Shown in pieces: positions 58,670 through 64,000 of a stretch of DNA of 64,000 nt (position 1 is the stretch's first letter; every line of letters begins with the position of its first letter). Source of the stretch: Saururus chinensis (Eukaryota > Streptophyta > Magnoliopsida > Piperales > Saururaceae). The stretch lies in assembly GCA_035235625.1 (NCBI GenBank), contig CP141145.1, positions 35,940,668 through 36,004,667 of the forward strand, given 5' to 3'. Made by a program: the position numbers and the translations under genes. The notes beneath the pieces are model-generated. The model was given only the letters and a program-made list of their open reading frames with translations, was not told the origin of the DNA and did no database searches.

Positions 58670-58975
58670 ATTTAATATATGATTATATGAATGCATGTGT
58701 TAATTAAGATATATGTTATGCTTTGTTTCAATGTGTTCTGATATGCTCTAATCTAATATGATTTGATAAGCTTTGATATGCTCTGTTTTGATTTGATATG
58801 ATATAATCTGATATAATATGATTGGATGAGATTTGCTATGATACAATAAGCTCTTATGTGTTTTGCTCCGCTCTATGATAAAGCGAGATGTTTGTTTCTG
58901 TTGATTTGTTAGCTTCTGTTCGACTTTAATGATTTTTGTCTGATTTATGTTTGACTCTGAGTAAATATTCAATTA
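58670..58975. repeat. Degenerate TCTGATATGAT repeat
   Basis: Short variants of TGATATGCTCTG, TCTGATATAAT and GTTTGATTTGATATG recur over 300 bp in solo LTR copy 3. It is non-coding; the minus ORF at 58748-58972 reflects its composition. Confidence 0.7.
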
Positions 58976-59315
58976 TATATATTTTGACGTATATAATTTT
59001 GGACTAGCCTGAAGCATGTCTTATCCAGTAGGCAGAACTATGTTTGGATCAGTTCGTATTTGAATAACTTCGTTGATGTTATCCAATACGTACAAAGGTA
59101 ACTAATGACATGATAGTGTTGGCTTGATCCAAATTAGTAATAAATTATAGTTTTGTTATGACCTACATGCGATGGAGTGTTAAAGCTCCATAGTGCATAG
59201 ATGAACTTTATTGCTCTCACACACAAATATCGTTGCTCTTGGTTTGATTTTAAAATTTATAACCCTGATGTTGTGTTCTGAATGCCCAGTTTGGGTTGTT
59301 TCTTGGGCCGGGGAA

Positions 59316-59576
59316 TTACAATATGACCCCAACAAATAATTTTATCTTCCTCCCGCTTCTTCCTTCCTCAATTGTCTTCTCTGAATCTTCACTTGTGGGG
59401 GCTGAGATAGGCTTCATATTTGGATGAAGAATGTAAAAAATTTTCAACACAATAAGAAGGAATTTCATCTTGTCAACCCAATGAGTATAATTTGAACCAT
59501 CAAAGTGGTCCAATTTTACCAAATCTTGGTTCATGATATTCAGTGAAGTAAACTCGGTGTCCAACATAGATGCCAT
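59316..59576 (-). pseudogene. Copia B gag N-terminus
   Basis: The minus frame starts MASMLDTEF and contains LVKLDHFDGSNYTHWVDKMK followed by LLIVLKIFYIL, the standard opening of Copia gag. It runs into the solo LTR at 59325; the rest of gag resumes at 55777. The start codon lies only about 16 bp inside the right LTR, so the leader with the primer-binding site appears shortened. Confidence 0.85.
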
Positions 59577-59592
59577 GATATTTTCTTAAGAT

Positions 59593-60270
59593 TGTTAGAA
59601 ACTTCACAGTGAACAATCAAAATTTGATAAAGAATACACAAAGAACGGCTTCGAATCATGTATAATACAACTTTCCTTCAGGAAACATTTGCCTCCTTTG
59701 GTAAACCAAATTGTTGTGGGGTTCTCAACCAAATTCTCGTCCCAATATAATTAGAGTCACAGGATCTGCATTCAACAAAAGTGAAGAATCCCCTTTTTCT
59801 TTCCTTGGGGTTTTTGTGAAAATGTTGGCAAGATTATATTTTTAGGAAACACACAAAAAACAATATAAAAAATATACATACACTATATATTTATGTATAA
59901 ATTACATAGAAGAGTCACCCCAAACAAAGAGACATCAAAACCCTTCAAAAATAGATGTTTCTGGCTATTAAAATATGAAATGGTATGTACAATGATAGAT
60001 TGCCCACATATAGTGATCGATCACTTTTGAAAAACACACACAGTTCTCTGAATGAACAATTGAACACTTATAGTGATCAATTGCTTTGAAAAATGAATCA
60101 TAGTTCTTTTATCAATTTATCAAAAATAAAATGATCGATCAACAAAAGAAAAATAAGTATACGTAAAACTTTCCTCTGAGTTATCGATCAATTAATTAAC
60201 AAATCGATCAATTGAACTGGGCGATACATCAATTCACTTTTACAAAAGCGATTGGTTGCTATATGTTTGT
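59593..60270 (-). repeat. Copia B 5' LTR
   Basis: Starts TGTTAGAAACTTCAC on plus. It carries the same GATCGATCA-rich stretch (60000-60240) as the left LTR. The right boundary is approximate. Confidence 0.75.
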
Positions 60271-61239
60271 GATAAAGGGAGTATATATTTGTGATGACAT
60301 ATGTTTCAAGGCAAAAAATGCCATTTTTAAACCTTGTATATATGAATTATTTTTTTGTACATGGTGATCCTTGGAAATGGTTATTTAAATCAACCTTCAT
60401 GTTATTATGTTTTATATTATTTAAAAAAATATATAGAATATGTGCTACTGAACCAACCCAATATAGTGTCAGTTTAATTTGAATTATTGGAACCGACCCA
60501 ACCCAAGATAGTATCTCAATTCCCATTTCACTTCTTAAGTTTTTTTGGTTCCTATCTCGTGTCGTGTCGTGTCAAGTCCAAGAAATTATGTTCCTATCTT
60601 AGGTATGGTCCAAGGAACTCAGTTCCTATCTTGGGTTGGGTCCTATAAAACACGACCTAAGCCGACCCGAGATGCACCCCTACCTATGCCCTAGCATGGG
60701 AGAAATTGTCCAATTTAACATTCCACAAGCCAGTTGGAACATACATCCATTTATTGTTCAACATGTTTTAACAATTCAAATGTGTCTAAGCATGAGTTAT
60801 TTTATGGATTTACATGTCAAATAATGAATGGATGTATGCACAACCACATGGTAGAATGGTTCTACTAGATATTTTCCCCTAGCACATGCCTTGTGAGTTC
60901 ATTGTGGCGTGCATCAATGTGCCTTCTTGGCGAGAGCAATCATAATATTATCATTCCCAATTATATTGGGGAGGTATATTAAATAAGAGAATTGAAGAAC
61001 CCAATAAATGATTCTTGAGAGGAGATGACCCATTTATACATCATTATCTTAAAGGCCTAAGGTTGCATAAAATTTAAGAGTATAAATCTATGAGGTCCTC
61101 AAATTTTGATCCCCACTTGAATTCAAATCCTTTGGTGAAGTTGCACACTTTCATTTGCAATTGCTAGTAAAGTTTCACCCTCTATTGATGTCCCAGGATC
61201 CGTGGTGTACATAGGAGTGTATGAAGTTCATGATCAAAA
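60271..61239. other. AT-rich spacer
   Basis: No supported gene. A stretch at 60430-60670 repeats GAACCAACCCAA- and TTCCTATCT-like words. The ORFs at 60291 and 60636 have no recognisable domain. Confidence 0.45.
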
Positions 61240-61518
61240 TGTTGTAGACCGATGTCTACACAAGCCAAATTAGAGAGAAAGATGGAAGAAGAAGAAGAGG
61301 AACTGAGAGAACAAATTAAAATTACTCTAACTTTTGCATTTGATTTTTGAATGGTTAAACTTCTCTGAATTATAGAATATATACAGAAAATCTAGAGTTA
61401 TTCTAATGGGACAGGGAAACCATCCTTAATCCAATTCTAACTATAAGAAGTCTAACTATGAATTAATTTAGGAATCAAAACTAAAATAAGAATATAAATC
61501 TAATTTAGGATCACAATA
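61240..61518 (-). repeat. 3' LTR of the gypsy remnant
   Basis: Partner of 63342-63591. It begins TGTTGTAGACC on plus and contains a GAAGAAGAAGAAGAGG run at 61287 that the other copy lacks. Confidence 0.8.
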
Positions 61519-61734
61519 TTCCATCACTGCTTCCACATCAACTTTTCCTCAAGGTGACTACTTTTCCAAGTCTTGAAACATAAGATGAATGTCATTAACT
61601 AGCATAGCCAAATTGGTATCAAATTTGGCTACTATTCCAGTTGGGCCATCAACAATATACATATTGAGAGACTTACATAAATGTCTAGAAATATATGTCT
61701 CATAAAAAATATAGCGTAATCCCTTTTTTTTGGG

Positions 61735-61747
61735 GTGGGGGGGGGGC
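61735..61747. repeat. Poly-G run
   Basis: GGGGTGGGGGGGGGG near-homopolymer within the gypsy remnant. It is possibly length-variable or a sequencing-sensitive site. Confidence 0.8.
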
Positions 61748-61839
61748 AGGTTGTATAAGCTTCTTGATTAAAATAGCTGGAGGTGAGGAGGTAGCAGTAG
61801 GTGATAGGCAGTTGAATTAGAGGATGAATAAGAGAATGA

Positions 61840-62290
61840 AATACTCCCTTGTTGTGCTAAATTTTCCTCACATACTCAAACCATACTCATTGTTTCTGTC
61901 AAGGAGGTCTGAGGAAAAGTTTGCAATTCAACTTTAATATTAGGTTGAAGACCTACTTCAAAGACACCGATAAGGGCATGCTCTGGCCATCCTTGGACAT
62001 GGTTAACTAAGCGCTCGAACTCATCCTTATAGTCATGGGCTGATCCCCGTTGTCGAACCTAAGGCAATAAGCTATTAAAATTTTGATAGGATTTTGGCCA
62101 AAGCGGAGAAGAATAGCATGCTTGAACTCATTCCACGTAGCTTCCGGTTGTTAAAAAATGGTTCACTAAACTAATAGCACAACCCTCCATATGGAAATAA
62201 GCTAATTTACATTCTTCATGCGCTAGAGTGCTATGAAAGTGAAAGAAACGTTGAGCCCTGGAAACCTATTTATCTGGGTCATCACTTTTA
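61840..62290 (-). pseudogene. Gypsy gag domain, degenerate
   Basis: Minus-strand translation gives ECKLAYFHMEGCAISLVNHF, SYQNFNSLL, DYKDEFERLVNHVQGWPEHA and LIGVFEVGLQPNIKVELQTF followed by TSLTETMSM. This follows the Retrotrans_gag pattern (A-W-F fold, then EEFERLxNxVxGWPExxLxxxFxxGL). In-frame stops interrupt it at several places. Confidence 0.8.
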
Positions 62291-63341
62291 AAGACCGAAA
62301 ATGTACGTATGCTAATCAGGTAAGCGTGAATACTGGGATCCTGATCTCAGGGAGTGCAACCATAAGGGTAGTCAGCACAACCGTGAGGGTGACCTTCACG
62401 TACCCGATAATTAAATTCATCATGGAAGTCCTTGCCAAAGTCATAATAATCCCCCGAACGGTCATATCCATGCATGGGCATCAAGATAAGGGCCATGTGC
62501 ATGATAAGTCAAGCAGGGGAATGGACCGGGAGGCACATGAGAGGGCTGCGGTGGATTCTCGTGTAGAAGAAGTTGCAAAGTCCTTAGAAGAACTTGATGC
62601 GAGAGAGGGGGACCCGTTAACCTGGTTCCCACACACCCAAATAAAATGGGGGCTTCACTCTGGTTACCTTCTAGAAGAGGGAAATGACGTAGAGGAGAAA
62701 GAGTCACTTAGAAAGAAATGGAGGCCTAGGTAGAGCAATTTATGGCAGCAAAGAAGATCCAGCCAGAAAGGGAGGCATGGAATCAATGAGTGCAAAGGAT
62801 GACCAAAGTGGCAGTGGCGGTCTGGAGCGAATGGAAGCAGAAGAAGGGCCTCGAGCAGAGTGGAGGAAAGCATTAGCTACGAACTACCAGAGTAAAATCT
62901 ATTGGCAGGACAAAGCTGCTTTTGGGAGAAGCCACTTGTCATCAATAGAGGGGGAGAACTCGAATCCAGAGGAGAAGGGCCAATTGCAAGACGACCAATA
63001 AGAGTTTGTGAAAGTGGCGATCAAAAGGTTCTAAGAAACGATTGAAAATTCAAAGTGGCTATTGATTTGCTAATGGAACGAATCAGACTGTTGGCTAAGG
63101 GATGCCAATGAGCACTTAACACCGGTAAGCTCCTAACCTGTCTCTTCTATTCCTATCTCTAGTTGAGTAAGATGTGAGTGAAGCCATGCGAGAGAGTAAT
63201 CCGAGACAAATACATCTCAAAGCGGTGACGAGTCTAAGGTGAAGGAGGATTGCTCAGCTGTTGTGTTTGGGCTCTTCCATGTGGCCCTTTCATGCTTTCA
63301 ATTGGGAAGGTGGAAGGGCACATGAGACCCTCAACTACCAA

Positions 63342-63591
63342 TATTGTAGACCAACACAAACCAAACTAAAGAGAAAGAGAGACGTAGAAAAATTGGGAGA
63401 ATAAATTAAAATTAATCTAGCTTCTAAATATGATTTCTAAAATTATAAAATATACAAAAAAATCTAAACTAATTTTACTGGGACAAGGAAACCATCCTTA
63501 ATCTACTTCTAACTAAATAAAAAATCTAACAATTAATTAATTTAAGAATTAAATTTAAAATAAAATTTTAATCCAATTTAGGGTCATAACA
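63342..63591 (-). repeat. 5' LTR of the gypsy remnant
   Basis: It aligns with 61240-61518 and ends GGTCATAACA on plus, just before the CAAAA duplication. Confidence 0.8.
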
Positions 63592-63597
63592 CAAAAA

Positions 63598-63740
63598 TCA
63601 CTGTTTAGGTACGTTTATGTGATCCGGGCCATCTACATGACTGATCACTAGCAAATTTGAACTCTCAATGTTTGAATTCTCTCGGTATGACTTTCCTCTC
63701 AGTGCGCTGATCCTTTCGTACAGTTGCCCTACAGTTCCTA
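63598..63740 (-). CDS. Putative last coding exon of an unidentified gene (partial at right edge)
   Basis: On the minus strand a pyrimidine-rich tract and TTGTAG at about 63741 look like a splice acceptor. The following frame reads GTVGQLYERISALRGKSYRE, then SSNLLVISHVDGPDHINVPK and Gln plus TGA (stop at 63598-63600). The composition is protein-like rather than transposon-like, but I do not recognise the family. No convincing upstream exon was found between 63750 and 64000, so the rest of the gene, if real, lies beyond the window. Confidence 0.4.
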
Positions 63741-64000
63741 CAACGCAGAAAAAAAGAGTTGCATAAAGTTTTTAAAGTCAACCTTTTGCTACATGGAATG
63801 GTAGGCGACGTACGTCCTCCTCCAACTAGTGAATAAAATGTTTGCATGTATAATAACTAGTTGACCTGTTAGAAACGACAGCTTTTCTTGGTTTTCATTT
63901 TCAACAAAAGGTCTTAGCAAACTCAATATCACCATTAATCATAAGAAAACGTTGTTTGGAGTCAGATAGAGTGGAAAAAGCTTTTCATGCTCTTCTCTCA

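Larger units (their letters stand above)
55783..59320 (+). mobile_element. Solo LTR, copy 3, inside Copia B gag
   Basis: It begins TGTAATGTCATGTTTTCTAA and ends CCGGGGAATTACA, with perfect ATATG duplications (55778-55782 and 59321-59325). Its start matches the reverse complement of the ends of copies 1 and 2 (TTTTCTAGTCACG and GGTTARRGGTAAT blocks), and its end matches the reverse complement of their starts. At 3538 bp it is longer than the others, partly from the minisatellite at 57990-58610. No coding region is seen. Confidence 0.9.
51550..60270 (-). mobile_element. Ty1/copia retrotransposon B, split by a solo LTR
   Basis: LTRs lie at about 51550-52212 and 59593-60270, diverged but clearly alignable (GTGAAGAATCC, AAATTGTTGTGG, TAGGAAACACACAAAAAACA). 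The coding direction is minus. A purine tract (AAAGTGGGGGA on minus) borders the left LTR at about 52215. In minus order: gag N-terminus (59316-59576), gag C-terminus (about 55260-55777), integrase (54329-55006), linker (53781-54392), reverse transcriptase (53120-53380), RNase H-proximal part (52868-53065). The solo LTR 55783-59320 lies within gag. It carries numerous stops and frame shifts. Target duplications could not be read with confidence. Confidence 0.85.
61240..63591 (-). mobile_element. Short Ty3/gypsy remnant with gag only
   Basis: LTRs lie at 61240-61518 and 63342-63591 and share TTGTAGACC, AAACCATCCTTAATC and AATTTAGGRTCA. CAAAA flanks both ends (61235-61239 and 63592-63596), a perfect 5-bp duplication. 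Between the LTRs the minus strand encodes a broken gag domain (61840-62290) and a long leader. Protease, reverse transcriptase and integrase are absent. The plus ORFs at 62233-62733 and 62777-63001 are antisense to the gag leader. Confidence 0.85.

Noticed and set aside
62233..62733. 166-aa plus-strand ORF
   Set aside because: Antisense to the gypsy gag leader; the minus strand carries the recognisable gag domain nearby.

Overview
This is nuclear DNA of a flowering plant. The evidence is split genes with GT-AG introns, plastid-type precursor enzymes, and dense nests of Ty1/copia and Ty3/gypsy LTR retrotransposons, CACTA, PIF/Harbinger, hAT-like and Stowaway-like elements. The sequence alone does not fix the species. 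All readings are by eye, without database searches.

Four host genes are clear. (1) A 12-exon enoyl-ACP reductase gene (+, 674-3566) encodes the last step of the plastid fatty-acid elongation cycle. (2) A 21-exon gene (+, 16368-26742) encodes a 927-aa branching-enzyme-like protein of the SBE3/EMB2729 type with altered catalytic residues. (3) A 7-exon gene (-, 29357-31488) encodes a YggS/PROSC-type pyridoxal-phosphate homeostasis protein and converges on (2). (4) An intronless STIG1-like secreted Cys-rich protein lies at 48881-49339 (+). A possible last exon of a fifth gene lies at the right edge (-, about 63598-63740). These are unrelated housekeeping or secreted-protein genes, not a pathway cluster.

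The space between genes is made of transposons, many with readable target-site duplications (TSDs). 4.75-6.64 kb: a foldback element whose two arms carry inverted fragments of an ATG18/WIPI-like gene. 7.06-13.20 kb: a decayed LTR retrotransposon whose 3' LTR is split by a solo LTR. 13.43-16.22 kb: a PIF/Harbinger element carrying a transposase C-terminus plus an exon resembling a plant C2H2/exonuclease gene. 18.95-21.24 kb: one intron of the branching-enzyme gene contains a duplicated, broken copy of the next exon with nested insertions. 32.48-45.90 kb: a Copia element split by a CACTA-like element, itself split by a solo LTR, itself split by an hAT-like MITE (four levels). 51.55-60.27 kb: a second Copia element split in gag by another solo LTR. 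61.24-63.59 kb: a small gypsy remnant ending one base from the putative stop codon of the right-edge gene.

The three solo LTRs (10441-12558, 37254-40169, 55783-59320) belong to one family. Each has a 5-bp TSD and a different internal tandem-repeat expansion. I see no evidence of an unknown multi-gene system. The most interesting items are the ATG18 inverted repeat, the exon-carrying Harbinger element, the exon duplication and catalytic-residue changes in the branching-enzyme-like gene, and the frame-consistent CACTA insertion.
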